Assembly (NCBI GenBank): GCA_016291595.1 | Contig: JAEEXN010000021.1 | Coordinates: forward strand, 1 to 35,616 | Direction: 5' to 3' | DNA length: 35,616 bases | From: Prevotella sp. | Lineage (GTDB): Bacteria; Bacteroidota; Bacteroidia; Bacteroidales; Bacteroidaceae | Shown: positions 25,601 through 34,124 of the stretch, in pieces | How positions within the stretch are numbered: the first letter of the stretch is position 1 | Layout: each line of letters opens with the position of its first letter | Program-made: the position numbers and the translations under genes | The notes under the pieces: model-generated | Told to the model about the DNA's origin: nothing | Databases searched by the model: none | What the model saw: only the letters and a program-made list of their open reading frames with translations

Positions 25601-25707
25601 CTAAGAGAAAGGGATTCGATCCACGCCAGAGCTACAGCTCTACTACCAATGCTACCAACTACTCGCCAATGAGAACTATCTCAGGAGGTTTGACGGTTAC
25701 ATTCTAA
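22384..25707 (+). CDS. SusC/RagA-family TonB-dependent receptor (operon B)
   Basis: 1107 residues. Signal peptide ~1-21 and carboxypeptidase-regulatory-like domain ~24-97 are identical in protein sequence to those of the operon A SusC. TonB box DEVIVVAFG (~101-109), plug with TIRIRGFSSL, LVIVDGAPYSG and LYGARGANGVIMITT, then a barrel ending GGLTVTF. The barrel differs throughout from operon A, so a different ligand is expected. The 132-nt leader between the right 20-bp site and ATG has no TAnnTTTG element on the plus strand; the best is TAGTTGTG at 22277-22284, with no -33 partner. In the orientation given here the gene is predicted to be OFF or weakly expressed, and would be switched on by inversion of the adjacent segment. 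The susD partner starts 28 bp downstream. Confidence 0.95.
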   Translation: MEKRLTMFLASLFLSIGMAFSQTIISGTVVSADDGEPIIGATIRLVGTNLGAVTDANGKFSFTQRQGVKQITVSYVGYETQTLSIKQGMFVELKPDQKQLDEVIVVAFGTQKKSAFTGSAKVVGAEELALSQVTDVTSALAGAVPGVQLTSSNGAPGASSTIRIRGFSSLGAGMDPLVIVDGAPYSGDLNNLNPNDVESMTVLKDAASNALYGARGANGVIMITTKKAKQGRDATVVFDAKWGANTRALQHYDTFRTPQAYYETHFKALENYFINNKGQDPYDAWVSANGVLTGSAADGGLNYNIWTVPDGQYIIGRDGKLNPNAKLGYTYNYNGKEYYMIPDDWEEEGTRTGLRQEYNASVSAASERSSFYMSMGYLDNEGITDASDMKRYTARLRADYQAKKWLKVGGNISYTRFDYNSLGNNGSTTSTGNIWAFTSQIAPIYPIWLRDGQGNIMVDNNGLKMMDYGNGMNAGLARPFINNANPIMDSRLNTRNSEGNAASGNAFVDFNIVKGLVFTINGTFNLDETRVTYVYNPYYGQFDTTGGTVEKEHVRSYNYNFQQLLNYNTKIAGHHNIGAMLGHEYYDSRAAYLGASRSQMFSQENKELSGAVVDGKSSYSYRSRYNNEGYFGRVLYDYDMKYFLQGSFRRDASSRFSKDYRWGSFWSVGASWLINKESFFKWDWVDELKVKFSYGSQGNDNIGSYRYTNTFSLMNSGGYPGLAFSSKGTPDITWETNSNLNAGLEFQLFKGRVIGDIEYYYRKTTDMLFSFSVAPSLGYANYYDNVGDLYNTGVEADFTVNILNKKNLKWDVHLNMATLKNKITYLHPDKKTNVFYDADGKVWEGYTSGSFFISEGTSMYTWRMKEWAGVNPENGKAQWWKSVYEQKELADGTKADIWYDSKGNVVDDPNNYEGNDILRRKQIDREKTEDYNDADYYVINKSTLPKLYGGFGTTIKAYGVDFSINCSFSLGGKQYDGTYANFMANPEANNTGTNIHRDVLNAWSPENTTSDIPRWQYQDLYVSSQSTRFLTSSDYLNIENINLGYTLPKSFTRKFQVEGLRIYLAAENVCYISKRKGFDPRQSYSSTTNATNYSPMRTISGGLTVTF

Positions 25708-25735
25708 AATACAAGAAAAGTAAACAGAGAAACGT

Positions 25736-27385
25736 ATGAAAAAGATGAATAAAATATATTCGTTGTTGGCACTGGCATTCGCCTTTGTGCTGACGGGCTG
25801 TATTGACGAAACTTTCCCCGAGTCGGATAGCGCAACCCAGGAGCAAGTGGAAGCTTTGCCCAGCGCCTTTGAGGCTACCCTGCGTGGTATATCCGCTAAG
25901 ATGACGGAAGGCTACCTGGTATATGGAGATCAGGTGCATGAGACCGATATGTCTTACCCGCAGTTCATGCTGGCGCAGACAGAGATGTTGGGGGATATCT
26001 TCCCCGGTGATGAGCCTGGTTATGACTGGTATCAAAATTATAATACCTTCTCGCGTAATTTCGGTGAGGATTCTTATTTTGCTTATCTGCCATTCTTTAC
26101 TATCTATCAGTTGGTGAAGTGCGCTAACGACGTGATTGGTGCCGTTGACTTAGAGAGCAGTGAAACTTCCAGTGATGTGAGAGGCATGGCAGGACAGGCT
26201 TATGCAGCTCGCGCTTTCTTCTACTATTTAGGCATGGTCTTCTTTGAGCCGGTAGAGAATATCTATACAGATGTTTCTGCAGTGAAAGGTCTTACCATTC
26301 CTATTGTTACAGAGAAGACAACACAGGAAGATGCTAAGAACAATCCGCGTGTACCCCACGACGAAATGGTGAAGTTCATTCTCAGTGACCTTGATATTGC
26401 TGAGCAGTGCCTCAGTGGCGACTATAAGCCATCGTCAAAGTTGTTGCCCAATCTGGCAGTCGTTTATGGTATTAAGGCCAAGGTTTATCTGTGGGACGAG
26501 GATTATGCCAATGCCGCCAAGTATGCACGCATGGCTATTGATTTAGCAACAGCCAATGGTGCTACCCCAATGACAGCAGCACAATGGGAAGATCCCACCA
26601 GTGCATTTGCTGTTGCCACACCTGGTTGGATGTGGTATGTACACTATGACGCCGAGAACATGCGTAACCTTGCCAACTGGACAGGCTGGATTGCTCCAGA
26701 GGCTCAGTGGAGCTATAGCTACCTTTACATGCCTTGCATCGACAGGAGTCTTTACGACAAGATTGCCAAGACCGACTTCCGTAAGAACGTCTTCTTGCAC
26801 CCGGATCGCTACAAGTATTATAATTATAAAACCTCTATGAATGAGAAGTGGATTAAGGAGACGTGTAAAGACTATACCGCTCTGAAGTTCCGCTGCGTGG
26901 GTGGCAACACCGGTGATTATGCTGTAGGTGGCACCTCAGATGTTCCTGTGATGCGAATCGAGGAGATGTATCTCATCGAAGCTGAGGCCGTTGGCGTATC
27001 CCAAGGTGTGGCAGAAGGCGTCAGACTGCTTAATAACTTCATGACAACCTATCGCGATCCCGCTTATAACTATAACACCAGCGTATTGCGTAATTTGCAA
27101 TTAGAGGTACTTACCCAGATGCGTATTGAGTTCTGGGGTGAGGGCAATGCCTTCCCAAGTGCCAAGCGCCTGAAGCCAGACGTGATACAGAATTACAGTG
27201 GCACCAATGCTCCTTCTGACATCTACAAGATTAACTGTAAGGGCATCAAGCCAAACTGGAACCTCTGTATTCCTATCTATGAGATCAATTCGAACCGGGC
27301 TATCAAGGATCATAACAATCCTAATCCAACGTTGGCTGTGGAGGGTCCCACACCTATAGGACAGTTTGCCCCAGGGAACAATTAA
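25736..27385 (+). CDS. SusD/RagB-family surface lipoprotein (operon B)
   Basis: 549 residues from the first ATG (25736); the in-frame ATG at 25745 is also possible. Lipobox VLTGC gives Cys22. Helical N-terminal half includes FFTIYQLVKCANDVIGAV and GQAYAARAFFYYLGMVFF, the ARAFFYY pattern being typical for SusD. The C-terminal half contains VMRIEEMYLIEAEAVG, QMRIEFWGEGNAFPSAKRLK and NLCIPIYEINSN. Acts as the lid of the SusC encoded just upstream. Compared with operon A, sequence similarity is limited to family motifs. Confidence 0.94.
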   Translation: MKKMNKIYSLLALAFAFVLTGCIDETFPESDSATQEQVEALPSAFEATLRGISAKMTEGYLVYGDQVHETDMSYPQFMLAQTEMLGDIFPGDEPGYDWYQNYNTFSRNFGEDSYFAYLPFFTIYQLVKCANDVIGAVDLESSETSSDVRGMAGQAYAARAFFYYLGMVFFEPVENIYTDVSAVKGLTIPIVTEKTTQEDAKNNPRVPHDEMVKFILSDLDIAEQCLSGDYKPSSKLLPNLAVVYGIKAKVYLWDEDYANAAKYARMAIDLATANGATPMTAAQWEDPTSAFAVATPGWMWYVHYDAENMRNLANWTGWIAPEAQWSYSYLYMPCIDRSLYDKIAKTDFRKNVFLHPDRYKYYNYKTSMNEKWIKETCKDYTALKFRCVGGNTGDYAVGGTSDVPVMRIEEMYLIEAEAVGVSQGVAEGVRLLNNFMTTYRDPAYNYNTSVLRNLQLEVLTQMRIEFWGEGNAFPSAKRLKPDVIQNYSGTNAPSDIYKINCKGIKPNWNLCIPIYEINSNRAIKDHNNPNPTLAVEGPTPIGQFAPGNN

Positions 27386-27417
27386 TCAACTTGTAACCAT
27401 AGTAAAAATAGATAATT

Positions 27418-29349
27418 ATGAGAATTAATAAAATGTTTTTCGGACTTCTCGGTGTGCTGGCAATGATGTTTGCAGCATGCTCCGAGAATAAGGATGATGA
27501 CTATAATTGGGCTACGGTTTCAGGGGAACAGGTCTTCTTCAGCAATGAGTTGCCTGCCACCGTGGAACTCTCGCGAACCTCTAATACTTTCAGTATTCCT
27601 GTGAAGCGTATGAACTCAGACGGTGCAGTGACTGTGTCTGTCACAGCCAATGACCCTTCTGGACTATTTACTATCCCTAGCTCAGTGTCTTTCAATGCCG
27701 GGCAGTCGGAGACAAACCTTGTCATTGGCTATACCTATGATTTGGAGAACTTCCCGTTTGATGAATTCAAGAATCTGGAGATTGCGCTTGGTGGCGAAGA
27801 ACTGACCACTCCTTACGGTAAGTCCATCTATAAGTTTGAGGCAGGTGTGCCGTCACCGTTAGAGTTCTTGGGCGTCGGTACTCTCCTTGAAGGATTTTGG
27901 TTTGAATGGGAGAGTAAAAATGTTGAGATCTATCAGAATACCGAGAACCGTAATGAGTTCCGTATCAAAGATCCATTTGATGTCATTGTGGCAGAAATGG
28001 CTGAAGAAGGACAAAATGTGGTCTTGAACGGTCACCAGTCGAAGTGGCTCACCTTTACCGTGCTTCAACCGGGACAGGAAATCGCTGGTTTGACAATCTC
28101 ACAAAAAGATTTGGTCTTCTTCAGTGAGCTTAATACTGGTTACTTCCACTCTAGTTATGAAAGAGATGTGCTGATGTTGCATCCATGGGAGTTCAGCAGT
28201 CTTCGTTCCGAGAGCGCTGGTGCATTTAACAGAGTACTCTCTTGGCAGGAAAATGGCCTGCCTGGTCAAGTACAGTTAGCACCTTACTATTATATGGACG
28301 GTGTTGGAGGATGGAACCAGACCAAAAAAGACGGTATCGTGATGATTACCTTCCCTGATTATGTTCCAAAGGATTATTCAATGGTTCTTAATTATGAGGG
28401 TATCTTCACCAATGCAGATGGTGTGACCTCTGCTGTTGCAAGTATCGAACTCGGAGAGGATGCCACTAATGTGGTTGCTGTTGTTGTTCCTGCTGACGCT
28501 GACGCAGGTGCTGTAGCCGATGCTATTGCAGCTGGTGACCTTGAGGGAACTGAGGTAAGTGGAGACTATGCTACAGCCCCAATCCCGGAGGATATGTCTG
28601 GTAAACTTCAGATGGTTGTAGTCGTCCTTGATGGTGGCGTTGCTAAGGTTGTAGATTCAGTCTTCTTCGAGTATTACGGTGGTGGAGCAGAGCCTTGGAC
28701 TTCTCTCGGAATCGGTTACTGGGTAGATGATATGGTAGTACCGGCTTACACAGAAGCAGGGCAGCCATACGCCTATCAGGTAGAGATTCAGGAAAGTACA
28801 GAGACCCCAGGTCTTTATCGTGTAGTGAATGCATATGCGCCTGTTGCTGCCGGATTCCAAGTATCCGGTGGTGATAAGAATATTGAAATCAATGCTGAGG
28901 ATCCTAATTATGTTTACATTCTCCCACAGGAGATAGGCATGGATTTAGGTTATGGTGCTATCAGTATCGCAAGTCCGGCTGGCCGATATGTATCAGCCTA
29001 TGGATTTGATGTGGTAAAGGAGCAATTGCCAAATTCCTTTGGTAAGTTAGAGAATGGGGTGTTCAACTTCCCGATGCTTGAGGCTGAGGTAAGTTCAGGC
29101 ACAATTCAATATCAGATGTTTGAGATTGAGGATGGATCCGCGTACTACGCAGCAACTAATGGAGCGTTTAAGGTTGTCCTTCCGGGTGCTTCCGCAGACG
29201 CGAAGAAAAGGGCTAAGAGAATGGCAAATGCTACTGATTTTGCGCTCCGTCTGAACGGTCATAGGTTCAAGGACAACAATAGTTTACAAAAGGATTATAT
29301 TAGAAGACTTAAACAAGCACCACGTTCATTCGACGTACGGGTAGAATAA
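27418..29349 (+). CDS. Two-module surface lipoprotein of operon B
   Basis: 643 residues, lipoprotein signal MRINKMFFGLLGVLAMMFAA with Cys21, matching the operon A lipoprotein start. Residues ~30-145 are beta-sandwich-like (FSIPVKRMNSDGAVTVSV). A first module starts ~LEFLGVGTLLEGFW and ends APYYYMDGVGGWN then DGIVMITFPD (~310), equivalent to the single module of the operon A protein. A linker domain follows (~320-415, rich in Ala/Asp/Val), then a second, more diverged module (WTSLGIGYWVDDMVV). The tail (~590-643) is strongly basic, with KKRAKR and RRLKQAPR, unusual for this protein class. Ligand unknown; expected role is surface substrate binding next to SusCD. Starts 33 bp after susD. Confidence 0.85.
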   Translation: MRINKMFFGLLGVLAMMFAACSENKDDDYNWATVSGEQVFFSNELPATVELSRTSNTFSIPVKRMNSDGAVTVSVTANDPSGLFTIPSSVSFNAGQSETNLVIGYTYDLENFPFDEFKNLEIALGGEELTTPYGKSIYKFEAGVPSPLEFLGVGTLLEGFWFEWESKNVEIYQNTENRNEFRIKDPFDVIVAEMAEEGQNVVLNGHQSKWLTFTVLQPGQEIAGLTISQKDLVFFSELNTGYFHSSYERDVLMLHPWEFSSLRSESAGAFNRVLSWQENGLPGQVQLAPYYYMDGVGGWNQTKKDGIVMITFPDYVPKDYSMVLNYEGIFTNADGVTSAVASIELGEDATNVVAVVVPADADAGAVADAIAAGDLEGTEVSGDYATAPIPEDMSGKLQMVVVVLDGGVAKVVDSVFFEYYGGGAEPWTSLGIGYWVDDMVVPAYTEAGQPYAYQVEIQESTETPGLYRVVNAYAPVAAGFQVSGGDKNIEINAEDPNYVYILPQEIGMDLGYGAISIASPAGRYVSAYGFDVVKEQLPNSFGKLENGVFNFPMLEAEVSSGTIQYQMFEIEDGSAYYAATNGAFKVVLPGASADAKKRAKRMANATDFALRLNGHRFKDNNSLQKDYIRRLKQAPRSFDVRVE

Positions 29350-29384
29350 GCAATCTGATAAGATCAATGTGATAAGACAAATAG

Positions 29385-29430
29385 AGACGTGTGCCTGTGA
29401 AAAACGGGGCACGTCTCTTTGACCGTTTTC
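29385..29430 (+). terminator. Hairpin terminator/attenuator between lipoprotein and protease genes (operon B)
   Basis: AGACGTG (29385-29391) pairs with CACGTCT (29410-29416), with extra G-C pairing possible in the loop, followed by CTTTGACCGTTTTC. It stands at the same place as the operon A terminator (14388-14423) although the sequences differ. About 35 bp remain before the protease ATG and no consensus promoter is seen there. Confidence 0.6.
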
Positions 29431-29465
29431 TAGAGAAATCACTATTTATTCCTTTTTAAAAAACG

Positions 29466-31943
29466 ATGAAGACAAAATTATTGCTTACATTTGCTGCATG
29501 GTTGTACGTTTCGGTAACTGCTTTGGCTGTGCCGGCAAAGAGAGTGACAAAGACTGTGCGTTTGGACAACGGCACTACAGTGGAGCTAACACTCCGCGGT
29601 GATGAGCATTTCTCTTTTTACTCAGATCAAGACGGAAAATACTATCATCTCACGGCGAAAGGTAAATATGAGCAGCTGACGAGTCAGGAAGTAGACAGTC
29701 TTTGGACATTGCGAAAAAAAGAGCGTATGGGAAACCTTTTTGACGGAAAGTCTGCAAGGCGGAAGTCACCAATGCATAAGGCTGGCATACCTTCATCTGT
29801 AACAACGGGTAACCAGAAAGGATTAGTTATATTGGTGGAGTTTAAGGATGTGAAATTCGTAACCCAAAATCCAAAAGCTGTTTTCGAACGTTTCTTTAAT
29901 GAGGAAGGTTATAACGACTACAATAATGCCGGTTCGGTGAAAGATTATTTCCTCCGGCAGAGCTATGGGAAACTGAACATAAATTTTGATGTGGTTGGAC
30001 CCTATTCAACCAGCAAAAACATGTCATATTACGGAGCCGCCACAGAAAATACAAATGATGTAAGACCTGCACACATGGTGGCTGAAGCAGTCGATGCAGC
30101 CTCAAAAGATGTTAATTTTGCAAATTACGACTGGAATAGTGATGGAGAGGTCGATCAGGTGTTTGTTGTCTATGCTGGCTACAATCAGGCACAGGGCGCT
30201 GCCGATAGCACTATTTGGCCGCATGAATGGACACTTGAAGCAGGTGGCCTGACACGGACTTACAACGGAAAATCCATCAGGACTTATGGTTGTTCGTCTG
30301 AATTGAAGGGAAATGGCGTATATAATACCGGTGTCTTGGACGGCATTGGTACTGCGTGCCATGAGTTCAGCCATTGTCTGGGACTGCCCGATATGTATGA
30401 CACCAATAATAATGGTTCTAACTTCGGTATGGGCGACTGGGATGTGATGTGCTCAGGCAGTTACAATGATAATAATACCTCCAATACACCAGCCGGATAC
30501 ACGTCTTATGAGCGTATGTTTGCCGGCTGGCTGACACCTACGGAAATCAAGACCATGACTCGCATCAACGACATGAAACCGCTGGCTACGGACGCGGAGG
30601 CTTATATCTTGTATAATGAGAAAAACCGCAATGAGTATTATCTGCTGGAGAATCGGCAGCCAGTGGGCTTCGACCGGGGCTTACCTGGTCATGGCCTGCT
30701 TATCCTGCATGTCGATTATGCTGAAGATGCATGGACCAGCAACGCGGTAAACAACATCTCTACCCGGCAGCGAATGACCATCATTCCAGCCGACAACAAG
30801 CTCTATCCCTATAATTCCGATATGGCTGGTGACCCCTGGCCCGGCACAACAGGTAATACAGCTTTGACGAATTACACTATGCCGGCGGCAACCCTATATA
30901 ATGAGAATATCGATGGAACAAAGTTCATGAGTAAAAACATCGATAATATCACAGAAAATACTGCGAACAATACCGTATCGTTTGTTGTGTGCCGACCGGA
31001 ATTAGGCGTTCCACAACCTGATGGCGGCACAGAGGTGAGTGGCAGTTCCGCATTTACAGTCACATGGCCTGCCGTCAGTGGTGCTGTCGGCTACGAGTTG
31101 GAACTGACAGAGATTGGATCTGCACCGACAGACCCAAGTCAGGCGCTAATAAGAGATTTTGATTTTGAGAAATGTAAATCTTCTTCCACCGGTTTTACTG
31201 ACATCTCCAAAAAATTAGGTGATTATGGACTTACCGGATGGACAGGAGAGCAGCTGTATACAACACCCAACAAATTGCGTTTTGGCACCTCTACAAAGAA
31301 CGGAGAGCTAAGAACACCTACTTGGCGTGTGCCCTCATCTACCGACTTCACAGTCGTGATAGGTGCGAAAGTATTCAAGGAGGGAACACCCGTGAAGGGT
31401 AACCTGCGTATGGCATATGGTAACGCTGGTGATGCTGCAACTTACGAGGATGTTGCCTTTGAGGTGACAGGAGACGATAAGCTCATTTTCCATTTCAATG
31501 TGAAAAAGGATCTGTTTTACCTGATCATACAGCCTAACGCGCAAATGTACATGAATTATCTTGCCATTTATGACGGTTTATGGACTGCCGAACAACTGGG
31601 TTACGCAAGTAATAACGCAGCAAACGCACCAAAGGCAAGCCGTCCGCGTCGTGCCAACGAGAGCACCTATTATACAACCAACACAAATAGTTATACATTC
31701 CAGAATCTGAACACCGCCAACAGATATATTTATCGTGTGCGCGCCTTGGGCAGCGAGAATATCTATTCGCAATGGAGCGGTGAGACAACCTTTGCGTTTA
31801 GTACCACAGGCATCCAGTCGGTTTCAACCAATAGAAGCACGCCACAAGCTATTTACGACCTGCGAGGCCAGTATGTGGGCACCGACATCAATATCCTGCC
31901 AAAGGGAATCTACATTATTCAAGGAAAGAAAGTGGTGAAATAA
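29466..31943 (+). CDS. Secreted M6-family metalloprotease with C-terminal beta-sandwich (operon B)
   Basis: 825 residues. Signal peptide ~1-21 (WLYVSVTALA then VPAKR), propeptide to ~115, protease domain ~115-515. Zinc site HEFSHCLGLPD at 299-309 fits HExxHxxGxxD; the acidic stretch NYDWNSDGEVDQVFVVYAG precedes it. After the protease domain comes a fibronectin-like start (~520-560, FTVTWPAVSGAVGYELEL) that contains an inserted jelly-roll-like domain (~570-745, FDFEKCKSS to YLAIYDGLW), then closes with YTFQNLNTANRYIYRVRALG. The C-terminus ILPKGIYIIQGKKVVK is the shared sorting-like tail. The added domain probably helps substrate or cell-surface binding. Last gene of operon B, followed by a strong terminator. 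Confidence 0.92.
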   Translation: MKTKLLLTFAAWLYVSVTALAVPAKRVTKTVRLDNGTTVELTLRGDEHFSFYSDQDGKYYHLTAKGKYEQLTSQEVDSLWTLRKKERMGNLFDGKSARRKSPMHKAGIPSSVTTGNQKGLVILVEFKDVKFVTQNPKAVFERFFNEEGYNDYNNAGSVKDYFLRQSYGKLNINFDVVGPYSTSKNMSYYGAATENTNDVRPAHMVAEAVDAASKDVNFANYDWNSDGEVDQVFVVYAGYNQAQGAADSTIWPHEWTLEAGGLTRTYNGKSIRTYGCSSELKGNGVYNTGVLDGIGTACHEFSHCLGLPDMYDTNNNGSNFGMGDWDVMCSGSYNDNNTSNTPAGYTSYERMFAGWLTPTEIKTMTRINDMKPLATDAEAYILYNEKNRNEYYLLENRQPVGFDRGLPGHGLLILHVDYAEDAWTSNAVNNISTRQRMTIIPADNKLYPYNSDMAGDPWPGTTGNTALTNYTMPAATLYNENIDGTKFMSKNIDNITENTANNTVSFVVCRPELGVPQPDGGTEVSGSSAFTVTWPAVSGAVGYELELTEIGSAPTDPSQALIRDFDFEKCKSSSTGFTDISKKLGDYGLTGWTGEQLYTTPNKLRFGTSTKNGELRTPTWRVPSSTDFTVVIGAKVFKEGTPVKGNLRMAYGNAGDAATYEDVAFEVTGDDKLIFHFNVKKDLFYLIIQPNAQMYMNYLAIYDGLWTAEQLGYASNNAANAPKASRPRRANESTYYTTNTNSYTFQNLNTANRYIYRVRALGSENIYSQWSGETTFAFSTTGIQSVSTNRSTPQAIYDLRGQYVGTDINILPKGIYIIQGKKVVK

Positions 31944-31956
31944 GAGAAAAAGAAAA

Positions 31957-31990
31957 GAGTCCGTAAGTCGCTTACGGGCTCTTTATTTTA
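31957..31990 (+). terminator. Rho-independent terminator ending operon B
   Basis: GAGTCCGTAAG (31957-31967) and CTTACGGGCTC (31971-31981) form an 11-bp stem with one G-T pair and a TCG loop, followed by TTTATTTTAT. It starts 13 bp after the protease stop. On the other strand it may also end transcription of the WYL regulator gene. Confidence 0.85.
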
Positions 31991-32013
31991 TAATGTTCGC
32001 GTACCTTAATATT

Positions 32014-32916
32014 TTAATACGCTTTGCTCAACAAGGATACTTTCTGGCGGAGATAGGCAAGATAATCCTCGCTTCCCAATACCTCAATATCCTCGAAGAG
32101 ACCAAGTACGAACCGGGTAATACCGACATAACTGCATACAGGCATTGAAAGGTCCCAGTGGCTGTTGTCGTGTTTTGAAATGTACTGTGCCGTCCTGGGG
32201 TATTCCTCCTTCATCACATTATAGGCCAAACGCCCCAACCGTAGGCTGACAGGCAACTGCTCCTCACTGCTGAACATAAACACATCGGTAAACATACGGC
32301 GATGCTCTTGCTCATGGCCCCATTTTAAATCGAGCAACTGCACACCCTCCATACGGGAGAGCTTAAATGTTTTGTTCATTCCACTCTCCGGCTCATAGCA
32401 GCGCACCTCATTATTATTGTTCATCAAGAGGAAAGGCTCCACCACCCTGTCTTTCTGCGTGCGGCTATGAGGAGATGAGTAGTTCTTCAGTATCGCCATC
32501 TGTTTGAACTTGATGGCATCATAGATGACAGAGACATTGTTGCTTGTGCGTTGCCGAAGCTCATCGTTGGAAAGAATCTCCATATCGTAGAACCGTTCCA
32601 ACTTACGCTTCATTTTCTCTACAACGGCGTTTTGCTGATCAACGCTGTCGAGCAACTGCCGCATGGTAATGGCCTCATCCTCAGTAAACGACACCGCATC
32701 GACAAGCTTCGTAAAGAAAGGAGACTCACGGCGAATACTATAATAGCGACCACGCTTCTCGACAATAAAACCACAATCGCGGAAGAATTCCAAATAATAA
32801 TAGAAATTGCGGCGGGAAATATTGAGTTTCTCGCAAGCCTGCTCAATGGTATAATCGTGATTCTCGGTGAGCAACAAGAGCATATATAGCTCTCTTTCCA
32901 GTTTATCGTGACGCAC
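32014..32916 (-). CDS. WYL-domain transcriptional regulator with N-terminal helix-turn-helix
   Basis: 300 residues, a typical length for HTH-WYL proteins. Residues ~1-62 form a winged helix-turn-helix (YTIEQACEKLNISRRNFYYYLEFFRDCGF, i.e. IEQACEKLNISRRNFYYYL, then a wing VEKRGRYYSI). The middle is helical (~65-125). Residues ~125-200 resemble a WYL ligand-sensing domain (FKQMAILKNYSSPHSRTQKDRVVEPFLLMNNNNEVRCYE, seen as QKDRVVEPFLLMNN), then a WCX-like C-terminal part. WYL domains sense nucleic acids or small ligands. Its targets are unknown; it lies downstream of rnhB by 42 bp and is probably co-transcribed. It could also act on the neighbouring operons, but nothing in the sequence shows that. 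Confidence 0.88.
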   Translation of the reverse strand: MRHDKLERELYMLLLLTENHDYTIEQACEKLNISRRNFYYYLEFFRDCGFIVEKRGRYYSIRRESPFFTKLVDAVSFTEDEAITMRQLLDSVDQQNAVVEKMKRKLERFYDMEILSNDELRQRTSNNVSVIYDAIKFKQMAILKNYSSPHSRTQKDRVVEPFLLMNNNNEVRCYEPESGMNKTFKLSRMEGVQLLDLKWGHEQEHRRMFTDVFMFSSEEQLPVSLRLGRLAYNVMKEEYPRTAQYISKHDNSHWDLSMPVCSYVGITRFVLGLFEDIEVLGSEDYLAYLRQKVSLLSKAY

Positions 32917-32958
32917 TTTGGAATAGATAATGAGTCTTGTACAATTGAATTCTACTGA

Positions 32959-33597
32959 TTACTTGAAGTCAAGCGAGAGTTCCTCGGGTGGAAGAAGATT
33001 GTAGCTCAACCGGTGATAAGGCGTCACACCATACTGTTTAATCGCCTCGCGATGCTTACGGGTAGGATAGCCCTTGTTGCTTTTCCAATCGTATTGGGGA
33101 TAATCCTCTGCCAAGAGGTCCATATAATCGTCACGGTACGTCTTGGCAAGGATACTGGCGGCTGCAATAGACAAATACTTACCATCGCCTTTCACTATAC
33201 ATGTATGAGGAACGGGTGACGGATGCTCACTCGGAAGCGATAAAAGATTGTAATACGGTTTGAAACGGTTTCCATCGATGATAATGGCCTCGGGACGCAC
33301 ACTCAGTTGGTCGAGAGCACGGTGCATGGCCAGAAAACTCGCGTTCAGGATGTTTATTTTGTCAATCTCTTGAGGCGTAACAATGCCTACAGCCCATGCA
33401 ATGGCGTCGCGCTCAATAATCGTTCTCAGCTGATGGCGTTTCTTATCAGTTAACTGTTTCGAGTCGTTTAACTCGTCATTTTGGTAATCCTCTGGGAAGA
33501 TGACAGCTGCAGCATAGACACTTCCGGCCAAACAACCGCGTCCAGCCTCATCGCATCCCGCCTCTATCTTGCCCTTATAGTAATGGCTTGCAAGCAT
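32959..33597 (-). CDS. rnhB: Ribonuclease HII
   Basis: 212 residues, normal length. It cuts RNA in RNA-DNA hybrids and starts removal of single ribonucleotides from DNA, in the cytosol. The catalytic acidic residues are visible: Asp16-Glu17 in GCDEAGRG (with the GRG motif 19-21), Asp108 in IIIDGN, and Asp156 in [17 protein letters not shown]. The conserved C-terminal stretch [17 protein letters not shown] is also present. Start at ATG 33597; no consensus promoter was recognised in the 118-bp divergent gap upstream. A housekeeping gene, marking the edge of the accessory region. Confidence 0.97.
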   Translation of the reverse strand: MLASHYYKGKIEAGCDEAGRGCLAGSVYAAAVIFPEDYQNDELNDSKQLTDKKRHQLRTIIERDAIAWAVGIVTPQEIDKINILNASFLAMHRALDQLSVRPEAIIIDGNRFKPYYNLLSLPSEHPSPVPHTCIVKGDGKYLSIAAASILAKTYRDDYMDLLAEDYPQYDWKSNKGYPTRKHREAIKQYGVTPYHRLSYNLLPPEELSLDFK

Positions 33598-33715
33598 ATT
33601 TGCTTTGTTAAAGAGTTTTAAAATCCGGTATTTTTAACATAGAACGGACAAAACGTGAACTTATTGTGCACAAAACTGTCTTTATTTTGCACTCAGAAAC
33701 AAAAAACATAGCATA

Positions 33716-34048
33716 ATGAATAAAAATATGACAATCACGATGAATGTTGCTGAGACCAGACACTTCTCAGCTTTGTTGATGAGCATTTTCTACGCTCTCA
33801 AAGCAGCACTCTGCAACACGTTAGAACAAATAAACGGGAAGAACGGACTTATTGGAAAACTCAGTCTGTATTACTCTACAGTGCTTGAAAGACAGATCGA
33901 CAACCGCCAGACATGGCATTTGCTACATGCTCAGTTGGCTTTTCTGATGGTTTCGTTCCCAGTAGAGTGCCCATTGTTGCTCCGCATGGCGTTTGCAGCG
34001 TGGTTTGTAATATCTGTAAAGATGTGCAAACAGGTATTAGCCAAATAA
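33716..34048 (+). CDS. Small protein of unknown function
   Basis: 110 residues, not recognised. It starts MNKNMTITMNVAETRHFSAL and has two mostly hydrophobic stretches (~17-35, ALLMSIFYALKAALCNTLE; ~70-104, LLHAQLAFLMVSFP to WFVISVKMC), so membrane association is possible, although charged residues interrupt them. Transcribed divergently from rnhB and convergently with the third M6 protease. A near-match to the -7 consensus (TATTTTG, one base short) lies at 33683-33689, with TTG at 33664-33666. It could be a real small gene; the isolated position and start 27 bp after the promoter-like motif favour this. Confidence 0.55.
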   Translation: MNKNMTITMNVAETRHFSALLMSIFYALKAALCNTLEQINGKNGLIGKLSLYYSTVLERQIDNRQTWHLLHAQLAFLMVSFPVECPLLLRMAFAAWFVISVKMCKQVLAK

Positions 34049-34124
34049 AAAAGCAGGATAAGCGAAGTGAGAATTCCGATATGGCATGACCTGACACATC
34101 GTTCTTCACACTTCTCTCATCAAC

